From: an uncultured Succinivibrionaceae bacterium
GTDB taxonomy: Bacteria; Pseudomonadota; Gammaproteobacteria; Enterobacterales; Succinivibrionaceae
Length of the DNA stretch: 64,000 bases
Assembly (NCBI GenBank): GCA_900539665.1
Contig: UQCV01000005.1
Span: 1 to 64,000 of the forward strand
Reading direction: 5' to 3'
Part shown: in pieces, positions 17,868 to 27,395 of the stretch
Numbering within the stretch: position 1 is the first letter of the stretch
How the letters are laid out: the number at the start of each line of letters is the position of its first letter
The notes under the pieces: generated by a model
What the model was told of the DNA's origin: nothing
The model's input: the letters and a program-made list of their open reading frames with translations, nothing else
The model's database searches: none
Translations under genes and position numbers: made by a program

Positions 17868-18752
17868 CTAGTTTTCTTGAAGCGGGCTTAATTGGGACTT
17901 ATTATCTTGATATCGCTTAAGCTCGTCAGGGTCCTTTGGGGGCGCAAGTTCTCGAGCCACGTCTTTAGAGCTTGGCGCTAGGGCTTTAAGTTCGCTTTTT
18001 TCTGCAACGGGTTCATTCGGAACGCTTAGCTCAAGAGTTGGCGTGTGCAATTGAGCATGCTTAGGGTCGATACTTGAGTTTCCAATTTCAATGGTTTCGC
18101 CCAAAAAGCGCGGTTTACTATTTAAGATGTAAATATCCAAAATGCATCTTAGGCGCGCAATGATTTCTCTGATATTTTCAGTAAAGAAGCTAGAGCTAGC
18201 TTGACGGGCATTGTAGCCTATGGCGTCTATGCCAAAATGACGAGCGATATAAATAGCTCTTTCGTTATGAAAATCCTGCGAAATAATAGTGATGTGGTTT
18301 TGCCGAAAAATTCTACTTGCTCGCACGACGCTATCGAGCGTTCTAAAACCGGCGTAATCAAGGTAAATTCTGTCGCGAGGAATACCATGAGCAATGAGCT
18401 CACGACGCATAAGCCTAGGTTCATTGTAACTACGATGGGCGTTGTCACCACTAACGACGATATAGTCGATTTTGCCAGCTTTGTATAGTTCGGTAGCGGC
18501 TTGAATGCGGTTAACAAAGAATTCGTTAAGGCCCCCGTTAATTAGGTATTTAGAGGTCCCAAGGACTAAACCGGTCCGGTTGTGCGGGATTTTAGAGATG
18601 GAATCGTAGGTATAAGCGCTCATGCGCGAAATATCGCATAACGCGATAGCGGTTAAAACGGTAAGGATGGTTAGTATCACGGCTACAGCATAGAATACGT
18701 ACCTAATAAAGGATTTGTATTCATTGCTAAAACTGTGAGCATAGTACCCCAT
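17868..18752 (-). CDS. sanA: SanA/YdcF-family (DUF218) envelope protein
   Basis: A 294-residue protein with one N-terminal membrane helix (residues 15-38) and a DUF218 domain: LVLGTSKYL, then YIVVSGDN, a conserved Asn/Glu pair and ISQDFHNERA near residue 156. E. coli SanA acts in envelope barrier function (vancomycin exclusion at high temperature). This protein has an extra C-terminal tail of about 60 residues, rich in Pro, Lys and Glu, that SanA lacks. It is 325 bp downstream of ybeD on the same strand. Confidence 0.8.
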   Translation of the reverse strand: MGYYAHSFSNEYKSFIRYVFYAVAVILTILTVLTAIALCDISRMSAYTYDSISKIPHNRTGLVLGTSKYLINGGLNEFFVNRIQAATELYKAGKIDYIVVSGDNAHRSYNEPRLMRRELIAHGIPRDRIYLDYAGFRTLDSVVRASRIFRQNHITIISQDFHNERAIYIARHFGIDAIGYNARQASSSFFTENIREIIARLRCILDIYILNSKPRFLGETIEIGNSSIDPKHAQLHTPTLELSVPNEPVAEKSELKALAPSSKDVARELAPPKDPDELKRYQDNKSQLSPLQEN

Positions 18753-18973
18753 GATGCTTATTTATACCTCTTCGGGTTTCACTAGGTTTTTATAAGTAAG
18801 TGGTTGGCAGCTTTTAGCTTTAACCACTTGGCGTGCAATTATTTTAACAGAACCACGAGCTTTGTACGGCGTTTTTTTAGGGAAAGTGCGCTATTTAGCT
18901 TAATTGTTAGTCAAGAATATGTGGGTATTTTAACTGTGGCGTCAAACCAGCTAATTTTAGGTGGTTTTAAAGA

Positions 18974-19010
18974 TTTAGGCTCTACTTAAAAAGTGGCAGT
19001 AGAGCCTAAA
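18974..19010 (-). terminator. Long perfect hairpin between ybeD and sanA
   Basis: Thirteen complementary bases (18974-18986 with 18998-19010) enclose an 11-base loop. The hairpin is about 220 bp upstream of sanA and may terminate readthrough from ybeD or act as a leader structure. There is no long U-run on the minus strand. Confidence 0.45.
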
Positions 19011-19041
19011 AACAAGTTTTTCCAACATAGGTTGAAAAATA

Positions 19042-19063
19042 TTTTTCGTGCTCACACGAAAAA
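19042..19063 (-). terminator. Intrinsic terminator of ybeD
   Basis: A perfect 9-bp stem (TTTTTCGTG at 19042-19050, CACGAAAAA at 19055-19063) with a four-base loop lies 15 bp past the ybeD stop. On the minus strand it is followed by TATTTTT. Confidence 0.7.
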
Positions 19064-19077
19064 GTTTTCAATTTAGG

Positions 19078-19383
19078 TTAGAGCACTTTTAAAACGTGCG
19101 GAAGCTTAGCGCCTTCGTTATAGATGCGGTACATAAAGTCTTCGGTTGGTACTTCAGCTTGCGCTTCAATAGTTCTATATTTGCCAGTGCGACTTAAAGC
19201 GCCTTCGGTTGCGTTAACAATTAGTTTTAAGTCATCGTGGAAGAAGCTTCTAACTACGTGAATTAAGTTAGGGTCATTTACGCCAATGAACTTAAATTTC
19301 ACGTTAGCTGGGAACTTTATGAGCTCACCAAATTTATGTTCTTCGTTGAGTTTGAGCATTTCTGGAATTTTAGTATCTGCCAT
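19078..19383 (-). CDS. ybeD: YbeD/DUF493 family protein
   Basis: A 101-residue protein with the DUF493 ACT-like fold. LIKFPANVKFKFIG near residue 20 and the closing TEDFMYRIY and LPHVLKVL are characteristic. E. coli YbeD is 87 residues and of unknown function, and its gene lies next to dacA as here. The lipB gene that normally follows ybeD is absent; sanA lies there instead. Confidence 0.88.
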   Translation of the reverse strand: MADTKIPEMLKLNEEHKFGELIKFPANVKFKFIGVNDPNLIHVVRSFFHDDLKLIVNATEGALSRTGKYRTIEAQAEVPTEDFMYRIYNEGAKLPHVLKVL

Positions 19384-19525
19384 ATCTTAATCCTTCGTTC
19401 ACAATAATCTTTTAAATGGAGTTTAGTTACGTTAGCGCTACAAATAATTATATATGGGCATGTGACGCATATCTCAAGGGCTGAAGGCTAATTTACGGAA
19501 AAGCTTTTAAACCTAGTTAATAAAA

Positions 19526-19553
19526 CTATAGGTTAGCTGATGCCAACCTATAG
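19526..19553 (-). terminator. Probable terminator of dacA
   Basis: CTATAGGTT (19526-19534) pairs with AACCTATAG (19545-19553). On the minus strand TTTTATT follows. It is 41 bp beyond the dacA stop. Confidence 0.6.
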
Positions 19554-19593
19554 AATTTAGAGTTTAAAGAGCGACGCCAAATCAGCGCTTGTT

Positions 19594-20832
19594 TTAATCA
19601 AACCAGCTACTTACAGTCATGACGCAGCGGTCCCAAAGCTTAGCCACAAAACCTGCTTCTTCTACATCGCTTAACGCAGTGAGTGGAAGCTGGTAAATTG
19701 GTTTACCGTCTAAAGAGAAGGTGATTAAACCAACTTTTTGGCCTTTCTTGATAGGAGCTAAAATGCTCTTATCGCTAGCGACTAAATCTTTATTAAGAGT
19801 AAATGAAGCCTTTACGTTTTCGCGGGCATTAACTGGAATCACGAAGGAAACGTCATTTTGTACCCCAAGGGCGATTTGGTCGACGTTACCTAAACGCACG
19901 TCCTTAGTAACAAGCGCGGTACCGGCTTTAACTGGAGTATATGGTTCATAGAATCTAAAACCGTAACGTAAGAGCGCACGGGAGTTTTCAGTGCGAGATT
20001 TTTCACTTACATCACCGATAATAACGGAAATCAAACGCATCCCATTGCTTGGGTTTACGGCTGAGGCTACTAAGTTGTAACCTACTTGGCTAAGGTGGCC
20101 AGTCTTAATCCCGTCGACATTTAAAGATTCATCCCAAAGTAAGCGGTTACGGTTAATTTGTTTAATGCCATTAAAGGTGAATTCCTTTTGTGCGTAAATG
20201 CTGTATTCTTCCGGTAAATCACGAATCAGGGCTCGCCCTAAAACAGCTAAATCATAAGCGGTAGAATAGTGGTTTTCATCGTAAAGGCCGTGTGGGTTTA
20301 CGAAGTGAGTTGATTTCATGCCGATACGTTTAGCCCAATCATTCATAAGGGAAGCGAATGATGAAGTACTCCCCGCTAAATGTTCAGCCATAGCGATACA
20401 AGCATCATTACCAGATTGAATAATGATCCCTTTATGTAAGTTGTCGACGCTAACTTCTTTGCCTACTTCAATGAACATTTTAGAAGAATCGGAGTAGTTC
20501 TTACTCCAAGCATTTTCACTGATGCGCACCATGTCATCAGGTTTGATTTTGCCATTTCTGAGCTCTTGCCCAATAACGTATGAGGTCATCATCTTAGTAA
20601 GAGAAGCCGGGTCAATACGTTCATCGTAGTGTTCACCAAATAAAATACGCCCAGAGGCGTAATCCATAAGTAAATAAGCTCTCACCTGTGGGGTTGGGTG
20701 TTGAGGTAGTGGCACTTTGGCCGCAGATGGCGCCGGCGCGGTACTTTCTTGCGGACCTGTAATGGTTGCATCGTTGGCCATGACCCCAGTACTTGCGGTA
20801 AATAAGACGAGGGCAGTGAGTAGTTTGTTCAT
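19594..20832 (-). CDS. dacA: D-alanyl-D-alanine carboxypeptidase (PBP5/PBP6 type)
   Basis: A 412-residue low-molecular-weight penicillin-binding protein. The signal peptide ends around VMA (residue 19). Catalytic motifs are SLTK (Ser77-Lys80), SGN (140-142) and KTG (243-245). A C-terminal beta domain follows, and the final residues form an amphipathic anchor (VAKLWDRCVMTVSSWF). It trims the terminal D-Ala from peptidoglycan pentapeptides at the outer face of the inner membrane. Gene order rlpA-dacA-ybeD matches E. coli. The start has AGGAGGATTA upstream. Confidence 0.95.
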   Translation of the reverse strand: MNKLLTALVLFTASTGVMANDATITGPQESTAPAPSAAKVPLPQHPTPQVRAYLLMDYASGRILFGEHYDERIDPASLTKMMTSYVIGQELRNGKIKPDDMVRISENAWSKNYSDSSKMFIEVGKEVSVDNLHKGIIIQSGNDACIAMAEHLAGSTSSFASLMNDWAKRIGMKSTHFVNPHGLYDENHYSTAYDLAVLGRALIRDLPEEYSIYAQKEFTFNGIKQINRNRLLWDESLNVDGIKTGHLSQVGYNLVASAVNPSNGMRLISVIIGDVSEKSRTENSRALLRYGFRFYEPYTPVKAGTALVTKDVRLGNVDQIALGVQNDVSFVIPVNARENVKASFTLNKDLVASDKSILAPIKKGQKVGLITFSLDGKPIYQLPLTALSDVEEAGFVAKLWDRCVMTVSSWFD

Positions 20833-20915
20833 TTAGATAATCCTCCTATGGGATAAACTTTTTTAGGCTTTTATTATAAAGGGCATTGCTGCAGCTGGAC
20901 TAGTTTTGGGGCTCG

Positions 20916-21848
20916 TTATTCAGCTGTAAAAAAGGCGTTGCCATAGCCTAGGTTTTTAATTCTAGAAATAGTATTTGAGGCTTCGTTTTCAGCGATAGGG
21001 CCAACTTTTATGCGGTACACTCCATTTTTGGCTTCAATAAAACTCTGGATATGGCCTGAGCTTTTTAAGAGCCTAGTGATTTGGGTGGCGCGGTCGCGGT
21101 TGCTAGTTGAAAACACCTGAATAAATGGTTTAAAGCCATTCATTTGGGCAATGCTAGTTTGGTTTGGTCCGAGGTTAGGCTTTACAAGTTCAAGGCGAAC
21201 TTTGGCGGTACCCTTGCCAATAACCCCAAGCGAACGGGCAGCGCCTTTTGATAAATCGAGAATACGGTTCCCATGGAAGGGACCACGGTCGTTAACGCGG
21301 ACGATGATTGCTTTGCCGTTTTCAAGGTTAGTTACTTTTAAAAAGCTTGGTAGCGGTAGGTTTTTGTGGGCGGCGGTAAAGCCTTCCATATTGTAGTGTT
21401 CACCGTTTGAGGTGCGTTGCCCATGAAAGCCTGGGCCATACCAAGAGGCAGTACCTTCTTCAAAATAGCTATCAAGGTCGCGCCATACGACGTAGTTTTT
21501 ACCAAGTACGCGGTAATCCTTGTTCCCACGAATGCTATATTTTTCAGAAGTGATTTTAGCGCCTTTAACCCCATTAAGATTAACAGGCTTACTTTGTGGG
21601 TAGGGCCGACATGGACCAGAGGTGGAACCATAAACCACCCCAGACTCAATTTTAGGGCCTGACACAGGGGCGTGTTGCGAACTAGTACAGCCTGCCATAA
21701 GAGCCGTTAAAAAAAGAGCAGATAAAATCCCTTTAAGGGCATGGCGCTTATTTTTAAGAGCGCCCATAAAAGTAGCTGCTTTGGAGGCATGGGCCTTAGG
21801 ACTTACAGCTACTTGGTTTCCTAAGAGGAAAAAACTTTGGTCAAACAT
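20916..21848 (-). CDS. rlpA: Septal-ring lytic transglycosylase RlpA (lipoprotein)
   Basis: A 310-residue lipoprotein. Its lipobox LMAGC lies near residue 54, unusually far from the first ATG. An internal ATG (start 21767) would give a normal signal peptide, but neither start has a strong ribosome binding site. The double-psi beta-barrel domain has GTASWYGPGFHG, RTSNGE and VRVNDRGPF, including the catalytic aspartate. The C-terminal SPOR domain (from about residue 232) binds denuded glycan strands at the division site. Confidence 0.92.
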   Translation of the reverse strand: MFDQSFFLLGNQVAVSPKAHASKAATFMGALKNKRHALKGILSALFLTALMAGCTSSQHAPVSGPKIESGVVYGSTSGPCRPYPQSKPVNLNGVKGAKITSEKYSIRGNKDYRVLGKNYVVWRDLDSYFEEGTASWYGPGFHGQRTSNGEHYNMEGFTAAHKNLPLPSFLKVTNLENGKAIIVRVNDRGPFHGNRILDLSKGAARSLGVIGKGTAKVRLELVKPNLGPNQTSIAQMNGFKPFIQVFSTSNRDRATQITRLLKSSGHIQSFIEAKNGVYRIKVGPIAENEASNTISRIKNLGYGNAFFTAE

Positions 21849-22113
21849 AGTTTGGTCATTCCAATAATTTACAAATCATTAGTTTTTGCCTGCTGGGCAC
21901 TATATTGTGAGCTCAGGGCCTAAAAGCAATAACGGAGGTATGCTAGTAATTTTAACCTTATCTTTGACGTCTTGAAACCGCCAAAAGCTAATTGCCGGCA
22001 TAATCAGCCAAAACTGGTTTAAGTCTTAGCTTAAGTCTACTTCAAGTTTAAAACTTTAAATAGAGTTGGCGCTTAAGCTTATATGTTTGAAGACCAGTTT
22101 TGGCGCTTTTAGT
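21849..22113. other. Intergenic region between mltB and rlpA
   Basis: A 265-bp gap that probably holds the rlpA promoter. I see no clear hairpin terminator for mltB. An AAAACTGG/CCAGTTTT inverted pair occurs around 22011 and 22093. Confidence 0.3.
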
Positions 22114-23277
22114 TTATTTTCTAATTACTTTCGATTTTACTTTTGGGCCTGGGATCGTTTTATCATGAGCGAATCTGATTTCTCTACTTAAGAGATAAAC
22201 GGTCATGGCATAGAGCGGGCTGCGGTTATAGCCAGTTATAGCTTTAAAGTTCTGAAAACCTAAGTAATATGTAAAGCCTTGTTCTTCTTCAAGCTTGATA
22301 ACCTTACAAGGTTCATCATTGGTGTAATAGGCCGGAATCTTTAAGCCGGCTTTTCTGAGGTCTTGCACTTTAATTTTAAGCTCTAACCCATCAGTTAAGA
22401 AGGTATCGACAATGGCTTCTTGTTCTGGGGTGAGATGCATTTTATAAACGGAGTGTGCGTTACGATCCCAACCATGTTCTTTAAAGTAATTGGCTACGCT
22501 GCCAATTACGTCTTCATTTTCTTTAAAAAGGTTAATGTGTCCATTGTGGTTAAAATCAATAGCCCAGCTTAAGTAGCTCCAAGGCATGAATTGCCCCATG
22601 CCCATAGCCCCAGCATATGAACCTTTAACCTCGCCATAAGCCCAGCCTTCACGGGTAGCGAGACGGACATAATTAACAAATTCTCGACTAAAATAGTCGG
22701 CGCGTTTTGGATAGTAAAAGCCTAAAGTATAAAGCGCATCGAGGACTCTAAAAGACCCCATATTTTTACCGTAAAAGGTTTCTACTCCGATGATGGCTAA
22801 AATAATTTCCGGAGGTACGCCATAGACTCTAAAAGCTTCTTTTAAAGCGGCGTCATTTTGTTGCCAAAATTCAACCCCCGACACAATGCGTTTAGGGATA
22901 ATAAAAATTGGCCAATACTTATACCATGGTTTAGCTTCCCACGGACGGTCCATGGTTTTTAAGATCGAATCAATTTTTTTGGCTTCAAGCTTAGCCGCGT
23001 TTAAGTCGCTTAGTGGAACCTTCATCTCCGCACTTAAAGTCTTTAAGCGCGCGTCGATATCAATGGGGGCGCTATTAAGGGCCGTTGGCGTCGGAGTTTT
23101 AAGAGTAGCTTTGGGGGAGTCCGCCCAAGCTACCTGGGTTACCAAAGCAAGCATTAAAGGGAGGAGGGCTAATTTTAGGTATTTCTTTTTAAATTTCTTT
23201 GTGGGCATAAAACATTTTTTTATAGCAGATCGAGCGTCGGTTTGAGCGCTAAATTTGTTAGTTAATAATTCATCCAT
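22114..23277 (-). CDS. mltB: Membrane-bound lytic murein transglycosylase B
   Basis: A 387-residue MltB-family lytic transglycosylase. The catalytic glutamate is Glu166 in GVETFYG. The SYAGAMGMGQFMPWSY segment and a DFNHNGHINLF calcium-binding-like stretch follow, as in MltB. The N-terminus has a signal-like hydrophobic stretch (residues 35-52) ending in AWA and no lipobox, so it is probably periplasmic rather than lipid-anchored. The start overlaps rodA by 16 bp with GGAG upstream, so the two are coupled. In E. coli mltB is not in this operon. Confidence 0.9.
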   Translation of the reverse strand: MDELLTNKFSAQTDARSAIKKCFMPTKKFKKKYLKLALLPLMLALVTQVAWADSPKATLKTPTPTALNSAPIDIDARLKTLSAEMKVPLSDLNAAKLEAKKIDSILKTMDRPWEAKPWYKYWPIFIIPKRIVSGVEFWQQNDAALKEAFRVYGVPPEIILAIIGVETFYGKNMGSFRVLDALYTLGFYYPKRADYFSREFVNYVRLATREGWAYGEVKGSYAGAMGMGQFMPWSYLSWAIDFNHNGHINLFKENEDVIGSVANYFKEHGWDRNAHSVYKMHLTPEQEAIVDTFLTDGLELKIKVQDLRKAGLKIPAYYTNDEPCKVIKLEEEQGFTYYLGFQNFKAITGYNRSPLYAMTVYLLSREIRFAHDKTIPGPKVKSKVIRK

Positions 23278-24407
23278 TTTTGACGTCTCCGTTCGGCTGC
23301 GGTGCGGGCATGAATACCCATAATAAGGCCAAAACCTGCGGCTAAGGTAATCATTGAAGTCCCGCCGTAGCTTATAAGCGGTAGAGGCACCCCAACTACT
23401 GGCAGGATCCCACTTACCATCCCTATATTAACAAAAATATAGAAGAAAAAGGTCAAGGAAATAGCGCCCCCTAAAAGTCGTTCAAACGTACTTCTAGCTT
23501 GGCAGGAAATGTAGAGACACCGGGTGATGATATAGAGGTAAATACATATCAAAAGAACAAAACCAGTTAACCCAAATTCTTCACTAAAAACGGCAAAGAT
23601 AAAATCGGTGTGGGGTTCTGGTAAAAAGTCTAACTGCGACTGGGAACCGTGTAACCAGCCTTTGCCATAAAGGCCACCTGAACCTATGGCAATTTTAGAT
23701 TGGATAATGTGATACCCCGTATTTAAAGGGTCGCTTTCTGGGTTTAGGAAGGTCAAAATACGTTGCTTTTGGTAATCATGCATTAGGTAGAACCACATGA
23801 TTGGGAGCAGGGCTAATAAGACCACGATAGCAGCGCTAATAAACCACCAGCTAAGACCGCCTAAAAAGATCACAAAGACCCCCGATACAGAAACTAGGAT
23901 TGACGTCCCTAAGTCAGGCTGCATAGCGATGAGAATCGTTGGCACCATAACAAGCACTAAAGCCCAACACACCCTAAAGAATCGTGGTGGAATTCCGTTT
24001 TTCGAAATTACCGCAGCAATCATAATGGGCATGGTAAATTTAAGAAACTCTGATGGCTGTAAGCGGGTAAAACCAATGTTAAGCCAACGGCGTGCACCCT
24101 TACTTACTTCCCCAAAAAACGTCACCCCTAAGAGCAAGATAATACAAAAGATAAAGAGGACCCAGCCATAGCGTTCAAAAAATTTAGGATTGATTTGGGC
24201 AATGATAAGCATGACCCCAAAGCTCATAAGAGTGCGCATAAGCTGGCGTAAGAGCATTTCGTAGTGTTGCCCTGAAGCACTATAAAGCACAATGAGGCTT
24301 AGGCCTAAGGCTGCTAACAATCCTCCTAATAACGGTAGGTCGATATGGAGGAGAGAGAGGATACCGCGTTTACGATTTATTAAGTCGTATGGACCATGGT
24401 TGTTCAT
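23262..24407 (-). CDS. rodA: Peptidoglycan glycosyltransferase RodA (SEDS family)
   Basis: A 381-residue polytopic SEDS protein with about ten membrane helices. Seen: GARRWLNIG and LQPSEFLKF (near residue 116), FLPEPHTDFIFAV (near 272) and the closing PLISYGGTS. It polymerises lipid II for cell elongation together with PBP2, encoded immediately upstream with no spacer. The operon continues into mltB. Confidence 0.95.
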   Translation of the reverse strand: MNNHGPYDLINRKRGILSLLHIDLPLLGGLLAALGLSLIVLYSASGQHYEMLLRQLMRTLMSFGVMLIIAQINPKFFERYGWVLFIFCIILLLGVTFFGEVSKGARRWLNIGFTRLQPSEFLKFTMPIMIAAVISKNGIPPRFFRVCWALVLVMVPTILIAMQPDLGTSILVSVSGVFVIFLGGLSWWFISAAIVVLLALLPIMWFYLMHDYQKQRILTFLNPESDPLNTGYHIIQSKIAIGSGGLYGKGWLHGSQSQLDFLPEPHTDFIFAVFSEEFGLTGFVLLICIYLYIITRCLYISCQARSTFERLLGGAISLTFFFYIFVNIGMVSGILPVVGVPLPLISYGGTSMITLAAGFGLIMGIHARTAAERRRQKWMNY

Positions 24408-26378
24408 TTATTTTTTTCCTCCGACCGGTTCTTCTACCTGTGGTAGATGGTTGCGGTGAGACCACTCTAAGAGTTCTGATTGGTTATCTATTGGGTGGTC
24501 GTAGTATTTAAAGTAGGCATCCATAAGTTGACGCACTAACGGGGCTACGACGGAGCTCCCGCCCCCGCGGTTTTCAATGATGGCTGCCACTAAAACGGTC
24601 GGCGCTTCTTTAGGGGCAAAGGCTACGAACAACCCGTTGTCACGGTGTTGCTCTTTAAGGGCGCCGGCGTTGTATTTGGCGTCCTGTTTGATGCTAACCA
24701 CTTGCGCGGTGCCAGACTTACCGCAAGCGGTATATTTAGTGCCCGCAAAAGCGCGGCGTCCAGTGCCTTCAGGGCCGTTAATTACTAGGCACATGCCGTC
24801 TCGGGCATAAGACCAGTAACGTTGATCCTTTACTTCGATGGCGGTTTGAGTTGGGACCGGATAAGTTAAAGGCTGTTCGTTTTTACTTAAAACCTCGCAT
24901 GATTTAAAAAGATGCGGTTTTATGTCGCGTCCATCTTGCGTCAAAATAGCGTGCGCACGGGCTAATTGGATAAGGGTAGTGGTCCAATAACCTTGACCTA
25001 TTCCAACGGAGACGGTATCCCCCGGTACCCAATCATGGCGATGGCGCCGTTTTTTCCAGGAGCGCGAAGGCATATTGCCGGTTGATTCTTCAAAAATATC
25101 AATGCCTGATGGTTGTCCAAAGCCAAAGTGAGACATGTATTCATGAATCCTATCGATCCCCGTACGGTAAGCTAAATCATAGAAGAACGTATCAGCCGAA
25201 ATTTCTACGGCGCGGAAGATGTCCATCCATCCATGACCCCATTTACGCCAATCACGGAACTTATGTTCTGACCCCGGAAGTTTAAAATATGGCCCCCCGA
25301 AGAAGCGTGTTGACGGGGTCACTACCTCTTCGTTAAGCCCCATAACTAGCATGAGTGGCTTGACGGTTGAAGCAGGCGCGTAACCACCTTGGGACACGCG
25401 GTTAATAAGTGGTTTATTAGGGTTATTGAGTAAAGCTTTATATTCGGCGTTTTTAATCCCACGCACGAATGCATTAGGATCGTAACTTGGGGCAGAAGCA
25501 AAAGCTAAGATTTCACCATTACGTGGGTCTAACATAATCATAGCCCCACGTTTGCCGATTAAAAGCTCTTCCGCTTTAAGTTGTAATCTAATATCAAGGG
25601 ATAAAGTGAGATTTCGCCCAGGTAGTGGCGGAACTTCGTTTAGAGTGCGTAACTCGCGCCCGTGGGAATCCACTTCCACTTCTTTATAGCCACTAATCCC
25701 ATGCAGAATTTTTTCGTAGAATTTTTCGATCCCTTGCTTACCGATATCATTAGTAGCCGCGTAGTTATCTAACTTGCCTTCTTCTGCGAGTTTTTCTAAA
25801 TCTTTGGTGTTGATACGGGAAACGTAACCTAAAGCATGGGTTAAGGTATCTCTAAACGGATAATGGCGTTTTAAAATCGGTTCAATGCGAGCAGCGGTAA
25901 AACGGTAAGAATTAACCGCAAAAGTCGCTACTTGATCTTCGGTTAAATTATAAGCTACAGCTTGAGGTAAGAAGCGCCGTTTATAGCGGGCGCGTTCGAT
26001 GAGGTCATCGATTTCTTCGTCATCAAGGTCGAGATCTAATAGAACGCGTAGTCCTTTAATATCCTCTTTTAAATTTTTACTTTGTTCAGGGATGATTTCT
26101 AAGCTAAACAGAGGTTTATTATCGGCGAGCACCACGCCGTTACGGTCTAAAATAAGACCACGGGATGGTGGAATAGGGGTGATTTTAATTCGGTTTTCGT
26201 CAGAGCGCGTCAAATAACTATCGTATTTGATGACTTGTAGATAGTACAGATTGGAAAAGAGACAACCAGTTAGAAGTAGCATGAAAGTAATAGCAACCAC
26301 GAGTCGGCGGATAAAAACCGACTTTTCAGCATGATCGTCTCTTAGAGGCTGGTGCAAGCGCGAAAAAGAATGTCTCAT
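24408..26378 (-). CDS. mrdA: Penicillin-binding protein 2
   Basis: A 656-residue class B penicillin-binding protein with an N-terminal membrane anchor (residues 27-48), a dimerisation domain and a transpeptidase domain. Active-site motifs are STVK (in APASTVKPL, near residue 337), SAD (near 393) and KSGT (near 552). It cross-links peptidoglycan during elongation with RodA. The gene begins 11 bp after rlmH, as in the conserved rlmH-mrdA-rodA order. Confidence 0.95.
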   Translation of the reverse strand: MRHSFSRLHQPLRDDHAEKSVFIRRLVVAITFMLLLTGCLFSNLYYLQVIKYDSYLTRSDENRIKITPIPPSRGLILDRNGVVLADNKPLFSLEIIPEQSKNLKEDIKGLRVLLDLDLDDEEIDDLIERARYKRRFLPQAVAYNLTEDQVATFAVNSYRFTAARIEPILKRHYPFRDTLTHALGYVSRINTKDLEKLAEEGKLDNYAATNDIGKQGIEKFYEKILHGISGYKEVEVDSHGRELRTLNEVPPLPGRNLTLSLDIRLQLKAEELLIGKRGAMIMLDPRNGEILAFASAPSYDPNAFVRGIKNAEYKALLNNPNKPLINRVSQGGYAPASTVKPLMLVMGLNEEVVTPSTRFFGGPYFKLPGSEHKFRDWRKWGHGWMDIFRAVEISADTFFYDLAYRTGIDRIHEYMSHFGFGQPSGIDIFEESTGNMPSRSWKKRRHRHDWVPGDTVSVGIGQGYWTTTLIQLARAHAILTQDGRDIKPHLFKSCEVLSKNEQPLTYPVPTQTAIEVKDQRYWSYARDGMCLVINGPEGTGRRAFAGTKYTACGKSGTAQVVSIKQDAKYNAGALKEQHRDNGLFVAFAPKEAPTVLVAAIIENRGGGSSVVAPLVRQLMDAYFKYYDHPIDNQSELLEWSHRNHLPQVEEPVGGKK

Positions 26379-26389
26379 GTCAACTCCGT

Positions 26390-26860
26390 TTATTCACGGT
26401 GATATGGTAGACCGGCAGTTACACTCCAAGCTCGATATAAAGCTTCAGCTACCACAATGCGCACGATAGGGTGAGGCATGGTGAGCGGGGAAAGTGACCA
26501 ACTGCGTTCCGCGAGTTTTTTACAATCAGGCGCTAAACCTTCTGGGCCGCCAACGAGCAGGGCCACGTCACGTCCACTCATTTGCCATTCACTTAATTCA
26601 CGAGCAAGTGAGGGGGTGTCATGCATTTTACCTGGAATATCCATCGTTACAACTAACGCCCCTTTAGGAATGGCGGCTATCATGTGCTCACCTTCGACTT
26701 TGGTGATGCGGTCGATATCGGCATTTTTACCGCGTTTTCCGGCGGGAATTTCAATGAGTTCAAGACTACATTCACGAGGCATGCGGCGAGCATATTCCTT
26801 GTATCCTTCGTTCACAAAATTCGGCATCTTAGTGCCAACGGCAATGAGGTAAATTTTCAT
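26390..26860 (-). CDS. rlmH: 23S rRNA (pseudouridine1915-N3)-methyltransferase RlmH
   Basis: A 156-residue SPOUT methyltransferase of typical length. The trefoil-knot SAM site is LLVGGPEGL (near residue 102), and the C-terminus MPHPIVR...GLPYHRE is diagnostic. It methylates Psi1915 in helix 69 of 23S rRNA on assembled ribosomes. It lies between rsfS and mrdA as in E. coli. Confidence 0.96.
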   Translation of the reverse strand: MKIYLIAVGTKMPNFVNEGYKEYARRMPRECSLELIEIPAGKRGKNADIDRITKVEGEHMIAAIPKGALVVTMDIPGKMHDTPSLARELSEWQMSGRDVALLVGGPEGLAPDCKKLAERSWSLSPLTMPHPIVRIVVAEALYRAWSVTAGLPYHRE

Positions 26861-26958
26861 GGTGGTTTCGCGGTGTCACGGTAGTTGTTTAGAGTCTAGG
26901 TTTGAGGCTTAGCTTTTTAAGATCAAGATTAATACGCCGGTTAAGGCCAGCGTAGATT

Positions 26959-27300
26959 TTAATAAAGGTAGAGTTTTTCGAGCTGGTAAATCTCACGAGC
27001 TTCAGGAGTGAAGATGTGTAAAATCACGTCTCCTGCATCCATTAAAACCCATTCACCGGTTTCTCGACCTTCAATTGCCCGGACGTCAACATCATGTTCA
27101 CATAGTGCGTCTTTTACCTTTTCCGAAATGGCGCAGGTATGGCGCACAGAAGTACCAGAACAAATCATCATAAAATCAGTGATGGATGATTTGCCACGGA
27201 CGTCGATGGTTTGGATATCAAAGCCTTTGATATCGGCGATAGCGGTTTCTACCAGAGATGTAAGTTCAGTACTGGTCATATTTTTCTTCCTAAAAATCAT
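26959..27300 (-). CDS. rsfS: Ribosome silencing factor RsfS
   Basis: A 113-residue Iojap/RsfS protein. DFMMICSGTS, the central EGRETGEWVLMDAGDVILHIF and the terminal YQLEKLY are family hallmarks. It binds ribosomal protein uL14 and blocks subunit joining during starvation. It sits 95 bp downstream of nadD and 98 bp upstream of rlmH; cobC, found here in E. coli, is missing. Confidence 0.95.
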   Translation of the reverse strand: MIFRKKNMTSTELTSLVETAIADIKGFDIQTIDVRGKSSITDFMMICSGTSVRHTCAISEKVKDALCEHDVDVRAIEGRETGEWVLMDAGDVILHIFTPEAREIYQLEKLYLY

Positions 27301-27395
27301 TCCGCTTATTATACAAAATTTACCATGTGAGTTCTAGCTACGCCTAGGTTTAGTCGTACATGTGTGAAGTGCGACCGGTCTTTTATTTGTAAAGC

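Noticed and set aside
18804..18989. 61-codon frame upstream of sanA
   Set aside because: No ribosome binding site; it overlaps the hairpin between ybeD and sanA.
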